Shown here: in pieces, positions 24,230-35,517 of the stretch | How positions within the stretch are numbered: position 1 is the stretch's first letter | How the letters are laid out: each line of letters starts with the position of its first letter | NCBI GenBank assembly: GCA_025677815.1 | Contig: JAIXMP010000025.1 | Span: 496,001 to 560,000 of the forward strand | Length of the DNA stretch: 64,000 nt | Direction of reading: 5' to 3' | DNA from: Phascolomyces articulosus | Lineage: Eukaryota > Mucoromycota > Mucoromycetes > Mucorales > Lichtheimiaceae | Notes under the pieces: model-generated | What the model saw: the letters and a program-made list of their open reading frames with translations, nothing else | Database searches by the model: none | Told to the model about the DNA's origin: nothing | Made by a program: the position numbers and the translations under genes

Positions 24230-27016
24230 TTAAACAAGACCATCATAAAATTCATTAAGCTCTGGTAAAGGCTGTACATCAAGAGCAGATAATACATTAA
24301 TTAGATATTCAATATCTGTACGTAATTGCCGTCTTCCTTGGGATGTCAAATTACGAATCTTTACAATTTCATCCAAAAAGCGTTTCATGGTGCCTCGAGC
24401 AACACAGGTAGACCATAATTCAATGACTTCTATTTCATCCTCCTCTCCTTCTTCATCCTCTTCTTCCCCATCTTCATCACCCTTTTCGTCTTCTTCTGAT
24501 GGTCGATGGTGAATATCTCCTTGTTGAATAAATGGAATCGTTTCAACATGATATGCCAATGCTGGGTCATCCGTATAAACTTCAAATTCTTGTGGAAGCA
24601 TCAGAAGTTGTTCACCCACACGAGTAATATATTCATTAGGTGATAAGCTGAACTGTGGCATATCCACATCAATCGTAGCATCTTCAATGGTTGTCTTGCG
24701 AGGCTGTGGATCAGGGGCTTGCCAAACTGTTTTCATGGAAGCGATACCTTGTAAATGACGTACAATGGGTTCTAATGCTGCTTGATGTACCAATGCTTGA
24801 CACTCTGTTGTCAATTCATCAATATGTTGATTGGCATCTTTAAGTACTACATTGATCACACTATCTTGAGATTCTTCGGTAATGGTGGAGAGTTGTGAAA
24901 TGATGCGCTGTAGTTCATGACTATTCAAACGAGATGTCCGTAATAAGGCCATAGAGGATCGTGGATAGTTGGCTGCTTGTTGCTGTTGTTGTAATTGTTG
25001 CTGTTGATGTCCAATGGTGGATGAAATATCACCTAATGATCCACCCATACTTCGTTTTCGTTCATGTCTTGATACAACCTCAATACCTCCACCACTTACT
25101 AGACTCGATTGACGTCGATGCCCACGTGCATCTGGCGATCTTTCAGTAAAAGTTAATACACTTGGTGTGACAGGACTCAATAACGCATTATCATCTTGAT
25201 CTCGTTCTTGAATCACATAACGTAAACCTTCCAATTCGCGTGCTACCATATCCTTGAATGAATTGAATTGAGTGTCCAACGTTTGGCACACACGTAACAA
25301 TCGTAATTCAAGCTGAAATGCTTGCCAGTCTTCGGCATCGTTCTTGTCGTCGTCATCATCAAAATCCAAATCGTCTAAATCGGAAGATGTTCGTGGTGTC
25401 CCGGTTTTTATTGCTGATGATGCTGATCCTTGTCTCTGTGTCTTTTTCAGTGTCACTGCTGCTGAAGTTGCTGAGGATGAGAGTTTGATTGTTCGAATCG
25501 TTTTTTGAAGTTGTAACTTCACTTGTCCAATATACGCATTGATGGTACGTAGCCATTCCACTGCACCAAATCCATGTGTCATTTTTAAGCATCGTTCTAA
25601 CGATTCTTTGGCCATGGAGAAGATATTATCAATAACATGGGTTAGGATATATTGTACTCGTTCGGTAGCCATAATGTATTTTTGGCTCTCTACGCGTTTG
25701 AACAAGAAGGAGAGTTGTTCACCAAGATAAAGACCTTCCAAAGATGCGTATTGAGATTGGAAAGGTAGAAAAGGAACATAGAGGACATAGGACCATGTAT
25801 TCGTATCGGTATGACGTAGAGTAAGTGGAATCAGTGTCAGTTGACTAGCATTGGATTGTCGTCGTGCACGCTTTTTAAGTGATTCAAGGGATGTGGTATT
25901 ATCAGCAGATGCTGTATTAACAGGTGGTTTTGTAAATAAACGTTCCAAGGATAATCCAAAGGATTCTGTGACAGCAAATGTGGATACCAAAATGGGTAAT
26001 GCATTAGCGCCTTGATGAGTTGCTATGGAAGCCAAACGATCCGCCAAAGAGGGGTCTAGCGATTGGAAAATGTGTTGAATTTGTGCTTGTACCACAGGTT
26101 TGGGATCTGGGAAAATAGAAGCACACCAAACATAATCTTCGGATAGAGAAGCAAACATGGCTTTGTAAAAAGTATCCAATGATTCCACCCATTCCGCTTG
26201 ATCTTCCTGTTGATTTTTCCAAGTTTCAATAATTTTCGGGTTCCGTGCTTCAAAGTATAAATCCACAAACTCTTCTGCTTTGCCCATCTTGCCATAAATT
26301 TTAAAATATTTATAACATTCAACAGCATCATGATTTTGAAGCGCATCCATGACTTTGGGTCGAACAGTTTGTTCCAGTTGAGATTGTAATTTACGTAATA
26401 GTTCCTGTCTTGATGCAAATTCAGGTGAATGTTGAAATACGTCCAAACTATGTTGCGCGTTTTGTAATCGGCTGGCGGCTCCTTCATAGTCTTGAGTTTC
26501 CAATACACGTGTTGCTTCGACTTCCAAATTGCTCCAATTCTCGGCTTCTTTCAAGGCAGCACTGCATTTTTCCATATGTGTCTTGACGATATGGAGTTGT
26601 TGTAGTTTTTTTAATGCCATTTGTGTGGTGTCGTTGCCATTATCATTGTCTTCTTGGTCCGTCGATGAGGATAAATGTGTACGTACTTGATCAATACCGC
26701 GTTTAGCAGCTTGAGCATCGTCTGTAATAAGTTTTAAATCGTATAGCATGCGTGGTAACGATTTAATTACACCATCCGTTACTTGGCCCACTTTACGTGA
26801 TACCTGTTCACTTGAAAGCTGGAGTCGAGTAACGAGAACAGTGACTTCTTGTTCAGATGGTCTTTGGTGTGATTGCGATTTTTCGTCGTTTGGTTTAGGT
26901 GATGTATCATCTTGCTGTCGGTTATGATTACGTGGTTTTAAGGTACTGTTAATCCAGCTTTTAATATCAAAGTCGGGATTGGCAAATGCTGTCGTATCGA
27001 ATGCTGTGGATGTCAT
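24230..27016 (-). CDS. COG7: Conserved oligomeric Golgi complex subunit 7, intronless
   Basis: COG7 belongs to lobe B of the COG tethering complex, which captures retrograde vesicles at the Golgi. A single uninterrupted frame of 928 residues begins with FANPDFDIKSWINSTLK, equivalent to the DFDVKEWIN start of animal COG7, then VLVTRLQLSSEQVSRKVGQVTDGVIKSLPRML (coiled-coil region), KTHMEKCSAALKEAENWSNLEVEATRVLETQD and LQSQLEQTVRPKVMDALQNHD. It is longer than animal COG7 (about 770) because of two low-complexity insertions: a Ser/Arg/Gln-rich stretch around residues 610-700 with a Gln run, and a Glu/Asp tract around 840-865. It is unusual here for such a long gene to lack introns when its neighbours have 5-10. 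Identity is firm from the N-terminal half. Confidence 0.92.
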   Translation of the reverse strand: MTSTAFDTTAFANPDFDIKSWINSTLKPRNHNRQQDDTSPKPNDEKSQSHQRPSEQEVTVLVTRLQLSSEQVSRKVGQVTDGVIKSLPRMLYDLKLITDDAQAAKRGIDQVRTHLSSSTDQEDNDNGNDTTQMALKKLQQLHIVKTHMEKCSAALKEAENWSNLEVEATRVLETQDYEGAASRLQNAQHSLDVFQHSPEFASRQELLRKLQSQLEQTVRPKVMDALQNHDAVECYKYFKIYGKMGKAEEFVDLYFEARNPKIIETWKNQQEDQAEWVESLDTFYKAMFASLSEDYVWCASIFPDPKPVVQAQIQHIFQSLDPSLADRLASIATHQGANALPILVSTFAVTESFGLSLERLFTKPPVNTASADNTTSLESLKKRARRQSNASQLTLIPLTLRHTDTNTWSYVLYVPFLPFQSQYASLEGLYLGEQLSFLFKRVESQKYIMATERVQYILTHVIDNIFSMAKESLERCLKMTHGFGAVEWLRTINAYIGQVKLQLQKTIRTIKLSSSATSAAVTLKKTQRQGSASSAIKTGTPRTSSDLDDLDFDDDDDKNDAEDWQAFQLELRLLRVCQTLDTQFNSFKDMVARELEGLRYVIQERDQDDNALLSPVTPSVLTFTERSPDARGHRRQSSLVSGGGIEVVSRHERKRSMGGSLGDISSTIGHQQQQLQQQQQAANYPRSSMALLRTSRLNSHELQRIISQLSTITEESQDSVINVVLKDANQHIDELTTECQALVHQAALEPIVRHLQGIASMKTVWQAPDPQPRKTTIEDATIDVDMPQFSLSPNEYITRVGEQLLMLPQEFEVYTDDPALAYHVETIPFIQQGDIHHRPSEEDEKGDEDGEEEDEEGEEDEIEVIELWSTCVARGTMKRFLDEIVKIRNLTSQGRRQLRTDIEYLINVLSALDVQPLPELNEFYDGLV

Positions 27017-27312
27017 ATTATGAGTTCATTGGATGGTAAAAAAAAGGCACTGAGACAAGTTCTATGTTACAGCAATAAAAAGACACGCTCCTTCTCCTCC
27101 GCTCTTACTAGATTTCGGTTTTTCTTTTCAGGACAACAATAATGATTTTCGCGTTGCCATTTAGTTATTATTAGTATTAGTTACATCTTACTATTACTTT
27201 CCCAAACATCAATTTACAAAATGATATCACAAATGTAAAAACCTATAATTTTTATTTTCATTATTTTCATTATTATTATTATTTATTTATTTATTATGAA
27301 AGGTGATGATGA

Positions 27313-29570
27313 TTATTTCCAATTCCAAACTTCTTTAATCCAACCAGCCAAATCCATTGGTACATCTTCCCATTTACGAATAAATGGATGGTCCAACATT
27401 CTTCCTGGTCCTGGACGATCTCTTGGGTTCTTGATCAAGCTAAATAATAATAAATGATACATGAGCGGGATGCGACATATTTCATTTTCAGTGTAACCAT
27501 TGTAAATAAAACACTTTACCAAACAGCCACAAAATTACGACATTCTTTTGAAATGTGGGATCCTTGTATCACAGGTACAGGTTGACGTACAATCAAATCC
27601 AATAATTCAATAATAGAAAGTTGAGGTTGACCTGGAGGTGGTAATGCAGGTCGGTTTTGAGATACTTCAATCAACGTTAACCCGAGAGACCAAATATCTG
27701 ATTGAACTGCATAAGGTGCACCTTGAATACGTTCAGGCTAATAATAATGATGATAATAATCGTGTGAGCTCTTTTCTCCTGTTGTTATTGTTGTTGTTGG
27801 TATGTTCATTACTAGGGTACTTACAGCCATATAATATTTTGTACCAGTAAATGTTTTGGCAATAGAATTAATCAATTCACCGGAAACACCAAAATCACAA
27901 AGTTTAATTTCACCTTTACGCGTGACAAGAATATTGGATGGTTTGATATCTAGTGATGGCATAAAATTAATAGTTAGATGGGCAAACTTTTTTCTTCTTA
28001 TTATTATTATTGTTATTATTTACCTCTGTGAATTACTCGTTGTGAATGTAAATAGACTAAGCCTTTACATACCTAGATAGATATAAATGTAAATATAAGC
28101 ATTCATTGGTTTGTATATGTATAAGTATAAAATAAAAGGTAGTCAATTTATAGTCCATCCTAATCCATCCATTTCTTACCGACTCAGCAATTCGCCCAAG
28201 AACAGGTTCACCAATGACACCTCCGAGATCTCTAGCACGTTTATAGATATCTTCCAAACTACCAGCTTCACAATACTCCATACATAATGATAATGTAGTA
28301 TCACCATCTTCCAAAAAAGCACCATAGAATGAAACAATATAAGATGAATTACATGTTTTTTGAAATGATAATTCACGTAAAATTTGTCGTTGCACTTTTG
28401 GATTTGGATCTGTACCGATCGTCTACAGTTTCGATCGATCATATGCATAAGAATAAATTAATAAATTGATTATGTTTTAAGGGTTCAGGGAAAAGTGAGT
28501 AAAGAAGAGAACGGGATAAATTTAAAAAGGAAAGGAAAGAAACTTCCATACTAAACCATCCCAAAACTATTTTATAACTGGAACTCCTCTTCTTCCCCGC
28601 TCACATACACTCACACACCTTCCCTTTTTTCAATGGGTTCAACAACAATAACAATTGCAACATAAATAAAAGAGCCAAGCCCGAGAATTATATAAAAATA
28701 AAAAAAGAACTATACCTTTTTTGCCATAATGAGTCCCGTGGGTTTGTGCAAAACTTTTCTGACTGTACCAGCGGCACCTTCACCCAATAGTTTGATAATA
28801 TCTAAATCTTCAGGTTTCATTTCCATGAATTGACTATTATCATTTGAATCTGTGTTCTCGGTGGATGTTGTTGTTGCAGAAGAGGATGATGAGGACGATG
28901 CAGAGGATGAAGCAGGGGTTGTATTATTCTTGACTAGTAAATAAAAGGAAATGGATAGTCGTTCTATTTAAGTAAAAGGAACCATGAAACGAAAACAGTC
29001 CTAAATATAACTATATATATTACCATTATCTCCAGGATAATAACGAGAAGCAACAGACCCAACTGCTGGTGGACCAAGTGGTGGTCTAGGTGCTTCTCTT
29101 AATACAGGAATATGTTGGTTTCTTCTTGACTGTGATTGCTGTTGTTGATTTTGTTGTTCTTTTGCAGCTGCTAAATAAACAGCTGCTAATGATTCATCGC
29201 CATCGTCTTCGTCTTCATCATCTTCACCACAACCTGGGTATCTTGTGGTAATAGGTTTATTTGGGATGTTTGTTGTAATAGAGGTTGGGTCACTAATAGC
29301 TTGATGTAATGCAGACCTGCTGCTACTTGTATTGCCACCAGCAACAATGTTACCTACTTGCTCACGAAACGTATTTTGATTATTATTAGCAGGTGCGTCT
29401 GTTGAACTCGGAATGGAAGATGCAGGTGGAGTTTGCAAATGTTCAAATGAAAGTTTTAAACCAGGTCCTCCTCTTCGTTTATTGCCAAAACGACCACCTA
29501 AACCAGGTCCAGGTGGTGGTGCTAAAGTAGGTGCCGTTGGTTTTGAAGAATCAGGTGGGACAAATACCAT
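27313..29570 (-). CDS. MKK1: MAP kinase kinase, Mkk1/2 (Pek1) type, 7 exons
   Basis: Dual-specificity MAPKK of the fungal cell-wall-integrity cascade, acting between a Bck1-type MAPKKK and an Slt2-type MAPK. Exons about 29024-29570, 28716-28933, 28180-28422, 28024-28072, 27825-27949, 27520-27737 and 27313-27439 join to 508 residues. A roughly 220-residue N-tail (Pro/Gly, Gln and acidic stretches) precedes the kinase. Visible kinase features: [13 protein letters not shown] (P-loop), Lys in [17 protein letters not shown] (hinge), HRDIKPSN (catalytic loop), [30 protein letters not shown] (activation loop with Ser and Thr at the MAPKK phosphorylation positions). The GVSGE...NS.A.TFTGT pattern is closer to yeast Mkk1/Mkk2 than to Ste7 or Pbs2, which is why I chose this class. 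The HRD Asp codon is split by an intron. No key residue is missing. Confidence 0.9.
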
Positions 29571-30255
29571 TTTTCCTGTAAAATATGGAAATAAGGGAAA
29601 TAAAAAGTAGAAAAGGAGGTAAAAGAGTGGTAAAAGAAGTGTGGTGTGAGTGAGTGAGTGAGTGGATTGGTGGTAGGTTCTTTTGAGGAGGGAGGGGGGA
29701 GGAGCATTGTAATCTATAACAACTTATTACTGTGGCTGGAGATTTTATATTCCTAACCATTGTTGTACCACCCGAATATTGCAAATAGGGAAATCTTCAT
29801 TGTGGTTAATAATCCATCATTTATATCTTTAACCTGTCAATTACACTCCCTATTTATCCGGTCTATATCTACCTTGTAAATAATATCATATCGATCATAC
29901 AATTAGTAGGTTGTGTATAAAAAAGTTTTTTCTTTCGTTTTCAAAATGTGTCAGATTCAAGAGAGTTCCCTTGTTTCAGATCATCCCATCTATTCCAAAA
30001 TCAACTATTTGAACTAATCATTTTCATAACAATCAAATTGATTTCATTCTCCCTCCTATCATATATCATCAAATCGAAGTCATAGTAATTAGGTTTGTGT
30101 ATAAAAATGTTGTATACTTTTTTATATAATAATATTATATCATTTTTGAGGATGTGTTGAAGAGTTTGGAAAGGAGGGAGAGGGAGAAGGAGAGGGAGAG
30201 AGAAAAAGAAAGATTTTTTGTTTTTGTTGTTGATTGTTTGTATGAAATAATACTT
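29571..30255. other. Promoter side of MAPKK / 3' side of eIF2 alpha
   Basis: On the minus strand the MAPKK ATG is preceded by a strongly pyrimidine-rich leader (about 29600-29710). Nearer eIF2 alpha there is a G/A-rich run (30168-30215) in its presumed 3' UTR. No gene is seen. Confidence 0.45.
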
Positions 30256-31639
30256 TTACATGTCATCATCACTAGCAGCTACACCATCACCTTCATCTTC
30301 ATCACCACTGACCAATTCATTTTCCTTTTCTGCTTGTGCCATCAAAGCAGCGAAATCACGATCATCAGTTTCAGATACCAATTTAGCTTCCTTTTCAACC
30401 CTGAATCGAGACCATTTATGTGATTCCAAAGTATCTTTGATTGCAGTAATAGCTTTTTCCATGATAGCAAAACCGGTTGTTTTATCCAATGCGTCAGCAG
30501 TAACAACATAATATGGTGCTGCAAGGTAAGTCACCTTGATAGGAACGGTTTCTGTCGATTCCGCTTCGCCTGCCGATAAAGCCTCCTTGATTGCGTTTAC
30601 ACCATCAATACCAGTACATCTCAAATCCAATTCTATAAACAAAAGTGTTATTTTTTTTAATATATGAAAATCACACTTCATATCAGATCAACCATGTTAC
30701 TCTATTTCTTTTATAACTTACGTGCACGAATCTTGACAGGTTGAGGAGTCATTCTACGCTTGATATTCGATACCAATTCACTCATAATTTCAGGCTTAAT
30801 ATCCATACCTTCGAATACGGGTGTTGCATCACTATTTTTCAATATATATAGAGAGAGAACCGATATGAATAAATAACTGCATACATCTTCTTCCATTCTT
30901 TTTGATCTTGTAAAAAAAAATCCCTTACGTAATTGCAAGTTTAAAAGCATCATATGCATGGCCAAACTTTTTATATAATGGCCAACCAATAGTTTCATAA
31001 AGTTCCTTGAGTGCAATATCGTGCTTTTCAGCAACATGACGAAGAATAGAGTGAACAGCCTTGGACTTGTTAAAACGTTCTTCACATTTAGCAATATCTT
31101 CGGGAGTAACACGACGCTTGGACAAATCAATATAACCTATTTTTATGATTTTTCATATTAGTAAAGACAAATAAACTGTATTCCACCATCCCGTGTTTTT
31201 CATTATTGAAAACCAATAGTTACCCTTTTCTTCGTCCACTCTAAGAACAACAACAACTTCATTTCTTCCAACTCGAATCAACTTTTGAACGGAACGAATA
31301 CGTCTTCGAGACAATTCTGAAAGAAGAATCATGCCTTCTCTATCTCCATATTCGAGCTGTAGAATAATAAGGACGCGTAGAATGCCAATGTCGTTTATTT
31401 TTTTTAGTCCATCGATTTTTTATAAAAATATATAATGTGCTTATGACGAAATCGAGAATAAAAAAAACCTGGATATGAAATATAATAACATAAAAAATTC
31501 TATATATTTGTTTTTTTCTTGTACTTACCAATTTAACATAGGCACCCATGTCGGCAATCTGTCGAACATTGACCATCACGACATCATCCACCTTGGGAAG
31601 TTCATTTTCGTACATACGACAGTGAAACTTGTCACTCAT
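30256..31639 (-). CDS. SUI2: Translation initiation factor eIF2 alpha, 5 exons
   Basis: Alpha subunit of eIF2, which brings initiator tRNA to the 40S subunit and is the switch for stress control of translation. Exons about 31529-31639, 31224-31356, 30929-31136, 30722-30831 and 30256-30632 join in phase to 312 residues, the normal length. [29 protein letters not shown] is the S1 domain; [21 protein letters not shown] includes the Ser51-equivalent kinase target (L-S-E-L-S-R-R-R). The helical domain ([34 protein letters not shown]) and the alpha-beta domain ([29 protein letters not shown]) follow, ending in an acidic tail. Presence of the Ser51 context implies control by Gcn2-type kinases. No defect is seen. 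Confidence 0.97.
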
Positions 31640-31907
31640 TTTTGTATATTATATAGTATATGTAATGGAGATGCACCTATTTTTTTTTCTTTCCCTTCAC
31701 TTTTATAAAAAAAATTAGTGGCGGAAGCTCTCAATGGCGGCTGCGACTCAAACCAGTCACAAGCTTTTCTGACTCTCGGTTATGGCTCTAATCATGATTC
31801 GGCCATTCAAATATGACTAAATGTGATAGAAAGAAGAATGGGCTTTTTTTTATTGATCATTTGATATTTTTATTACAAAGTTCTAACCCTGTTCTTCTCG
31901 AAAACAA

Positions 31908-32897
31908 TTAATGCTTGCTAAAATCAAGTTTAGTTTGAACATAACGGGATTCCTTGTCATATTGGGCAAGAGACGACATAAATTGTTGCATGGTGACACC
32001 TTTGCGTGTGTCCACATGATTGAATTGAACACCTAAAGTTGTCACTTCTTTATTTCTCCACTCATCATCGAAGAAGGTCATTTCATCACAAGGAATTTGT
32101 GATTTTTTCTCCAAAGCTTTGAAATGTTTGATTTTAGAGGATGGATAAGCTTCAATATAATCGATTTGGCTCATGAAAGTGGGGTTACCCTCCATGGGTG
32201 GTATTCGAAACATTTTCAACGCAGCTCTTGCCCTGAATTTATTTTTTCTTTGTTAGACAAAAAATATGTTTACTGCGCAAAAAAAAAAGGAAAACCATAC
32301 TTTACCAATCAGGTGTATGTGTTCGTGATGCAATACCAATCTTTGTATCAGGGAGTGATTTGATCAATGCAAAGATGGCTGGAATGTCTTTAAATAAACG
32401 AACTGTGTCTCTTCGTCTATTTGTTAGAGATCTACTGTTTTAATTTCTTTTTCTAAAAGGGACGGTGTGGCAATGCCCATGACTCTGAAAAAAACAAGCA
32501 TAACATAAAAAAAAAGTATTACTAACCTGTCATAAACAACATTTTCATCTACATTGTAATCAAAAGGTGTGCCTGTTACAATAGAAACAAAATAAAAGAG
32601 GGACATGTTATATTTAGAAATTCATTCTATTTCATTTTCATGGTGATTCATTTTGTTATATGATCTTTCTCAATGACTTTACCACAAGTGCAATCGATCC
32701 TATTTTAATGAATATTTGATATATATAAGTTATTATATTATTTATTACCATGAAAATAAACCTCTATTATAATCATAACTATCATGGGTTTTATCTATTT
32801 ACCAAGTTTCCCAAATGGTGTAATCCAGATCAAACACAACCATTTTAGGGAGTCGCTCAGGCAACTGTTGATAAAGTTTTTCAATATCTCTTGTCAT
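31908..32897 (-). CDS. HAD-family phosphatase, MDP-1 type, 5 exons
   Basis: Small magnesium-dependent HAD phosphatase like animal MDP-1, which acts on protein phosphotyrosine or sugar phosphates and has been linked to repair of glycated proteins. Exons about 32803-32897, 32683-32699, 32527-32572, 32306-32416 and 31908-32232 join in phase to 197 residues. The nucleophile motif is VVFDLDYTIW (D-x-D), motif II is the Ser of GIASRTHTP, motif III Lys lies in SSKIKHFKALEK and motif IV is FFDDEWRN. Exon 2 is only 17 bases. A C-terminal tail of about 20 residues extends past the usual end. Transcribed in the same direction as eIF2 alpha, 269 bases upstream of it. Cellular substrate unknown. Confidence 0.9.
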
Positions 32898-33077
32898 GAT
32901 AGACTATATGATCTTGTAAAGATGAAAGAAGATTTTTCGTTATGAGGTAAATAAATAAAATTGAAAGAAATGGATTAACTGTGGAAAAAATAATGCAGAA
33001 AAAAAAAGTAAGAGAGAAAGGAAATGGTTTATATTCCTCTTTGATTGGAATATTTTTATTATTTTTTTTTTAATATT

Positions 33078-35152
33078 TCATTCGTTAGTGCTTTGTTGCT
33101 GCGACAAGTGAACCATCTGTTGTTGCTGTTGTTGTTGATTATTTCTTTTTTGTGAAAATTCGAAAACTTCTGTCACTGCCTCTTTAAAGCATTGGAAGTT
33201 ATAATCAATCAATCCATGCTTTTCAAAGTTATCATGGCGCAGTAAACAGATTAAAACTAGTAATCTATATTTTGATTAGCAGAGGGATAAGAGTCAGATT
33301 ATGAATGATAAGGCTTTCTTTCACACTCTCTTATTTTTTATCTCTTATTCTTTTTTCTTTCTCCGGAATTTTACCTGTTCACTTCTCGCATATATAATAC
33401 ATCACCATTATCCAATTTGATTAAACTTGATGCTTCTGATTCATTTTGTCCAACTCCATCTGTCCTTCTCAAGGAAGGTTGCTGTTGACTCTCATTATCA
33501 TCATTCACATCATCTTCTTGATCATATTGGTCTTGTAAAGATCTACCGTTGCCATTCATACCATGATGATTTTCATCACCTCCATTACCATATTCATCCT
33601 CTTCATCACTGATGGATAATCGACCATTTGGACTAGAAACTTGTGCACTGTAATTATTAATAGGAGATTAGATAGTTTAACCTCTATTCTTCTTTTCTGA
33701 AAAAAAAAAAGAATAATGTACTTACCCATATATACATTCGATATCAATAATGACATCAATCATATCACTACAGAGTTCATAGGATTGCATATCCACCGGA
33801 GAACTATCAGTAGCAATATATATTTTGGTTAAAGTATCAAACAGATATGCCTTATCAATGCCAGAATTCTATATAAATCTATGTTAGCCCTCCTGCTTTC
33901 TCTCTCCTTATTGCAATAAACAAACAAGCGAGCAAAAATATCATTTACCTGACACAAGACATTGAGTAAATTTTCCAAAGTGGGTAATTCGCGAATCAAT
34001 TTTTGTATGATTTTACTGAATGCTTCATAGATGGAATGATCATAGATACTCGTCAAATAATAAGATAAATGTATATGTTCCATTTGTGCATCGGCTAACA
34101 TATCACCCATTCGCTGTTGAACATCTCGTTGTGTGTCTATTTCATCCCCCATTCAAGAAAAAAAAAGAGATCATAAATCAATATTTGGTTTTGATTCTGG
34201 GTCCGTGTGTAGGAATGGATATAAATAATACAGTCATCATAGGTGAGAAATTACCAATTTTATAGTCATCCGATAATCCATCGACTTTATGAATAAGAAC
34301 TTCAAAACTGATATTTTGATTGACACGGTAAGCACTTGTTACCGTAAAAAATAAACGATGTAATGCTTCACTATAATCATCCTTCAATAGATAGAAACAT
34401 TGTCAAAAAAATGTCTACCATAACCCAAGAAATCTCTTTTCTTGTTTTCCTTACCTGGGCATCAATCACAAATATCAGGGCTCCAACAGCCCCAAATATT
34501 TCTTGGGAATCATAAGCCATGTCAAAAAAGTTGACTTGACCAGGAAAATCCCATATTTGAAAATCGATAAATGATCGACTATAAAAAATGATATGTTATG
34601 AATCACTTGTTTTTTCGACTTTTCTTTTCAAACAAATAGCGATTATGAGATCACTTACGTGATATCTTCTTTTTGAATCTTGGTTGTACTTTCAAGATAA
34701 AGGGTATCATTAGGTGGCATTTTTCCAAACACTACTCGTTGAATACTTGATTTACCGCTCCTGTTCAAATGTATATTTCGTAAGAGGTTTGTGTATTTTT
34801 TTTTTAAAAAAAAAGACTGATTGGGAACCAACTAACGTTCAAAAAACATATATGTAATCATATTACCTTTGTAAACCCATGAGGAGTATACGCGGTTTAT
34901 CAGATCCAGCAGAATCTTCTAAAGTATCACTACGATATAATTGTAACAAGTGAGCTTTTTTTCTGTTTCTTTCTTTGACTTTGGCTCATTTTTAAAAGTT
35001 TCTAAAACGCAGATTATATATTTACGTTATCTCGGAATCATTAATATGGGGATAGTCGTACTAAGGAAATAAAAGTAATGAACGTTATACATCAAGAATT
35101 TCCGAGAAGGAATATTAATGAGAAAAAGCATTAAAACAGTCCTTACATTCAT
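33078..35152 (-). CDS. GTR2: Rag GTPase, RagC/D (Gtr2) type, 10 exons
   Basis: RagC/Gtr2 forms a heterodimer with RagA/Gtr1 on the vacuole and relays amino-acid status to TORC1. Exons about 35147-35152, 35026-35060, 34867-34929, 34659-34760, 34455-34578, 34255-34381, 33949-34136, 33726-33868, 33375-33647 and 33078-33264 join to about 415 residues. Motifs: P-loop [23 protein letters not shown] (switch II), [15 protein letters not shown] (NKxD equivalent HKVD), [19 protein letters not shown] and [24 protein letters not shown], all hallmarks of RagC/D. The C-terminal roadblock domain is interrupted by an acidic, Asn/Gln-rich insertion (about residues 275-340) before [28 protein letters not shown], and the tail ends in a Gln run. 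Exon 1 is just two codons (Met-Asn), placed by its donor and phase, so the start is the least certain part. Confidence 0.92.
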
Positions 35153-35183
35153 CGTAAACGTTTTCTTAGCTCTTCCGAGGTTT

Positions 35184-35517
35184 GGTATAAAGCAAGCAGA
35201 GAAATGTCACCAGAAAGTACAGCCAAATTTATTTGGAAATCAGCAGGTGAAAAATTAAAAAAAAAACGCTAAGTCGAAACATCTTTATATTAATTGAAAA
35301 AAAACCATAATATATTAAGACTGAAGCTAAGAGCAAGTGCTTGCTGTATACATATCAGTAAACAGAAAAATATACACGGGACAAAAATTATGTTTTATAA
35401 AGAGGCATAAATCTACACAATTCGACTTGAAAAAAAAAAACAACTTTGAAAAGAAAACCATAAGAACGTCATTTCTGGTGACAATTAACGTTTTCGGGTA
35501 TAAAGCAAGCAGAGAAA
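35184..35517 (+). repeat. 21-bp direct repeat pair upstream of RagC
   Basis: GGTATAAAGCAAGCAGAGAAA occurs at 35184-35204 and again at 35497-35517, 313 bases apart, each preceded by an AACGTTTTC motif at slightly different spacing. This suggests a local partial duplication in the upstream region of the RagC gene. Confidence 0.7.

Noticed and set aside
24961..26508. Several 60-150 codon frames inside COG7
   Set aside because: Shadows of the long COG7 frame, with no start context, splice sites or family resemblance.
28423..28715. 293-base gap in the MAPKK as a possible extra gene
   Set aside because: It has clean GT-AG borders joining kinase subdomains in phase; it is simply a longer intron.
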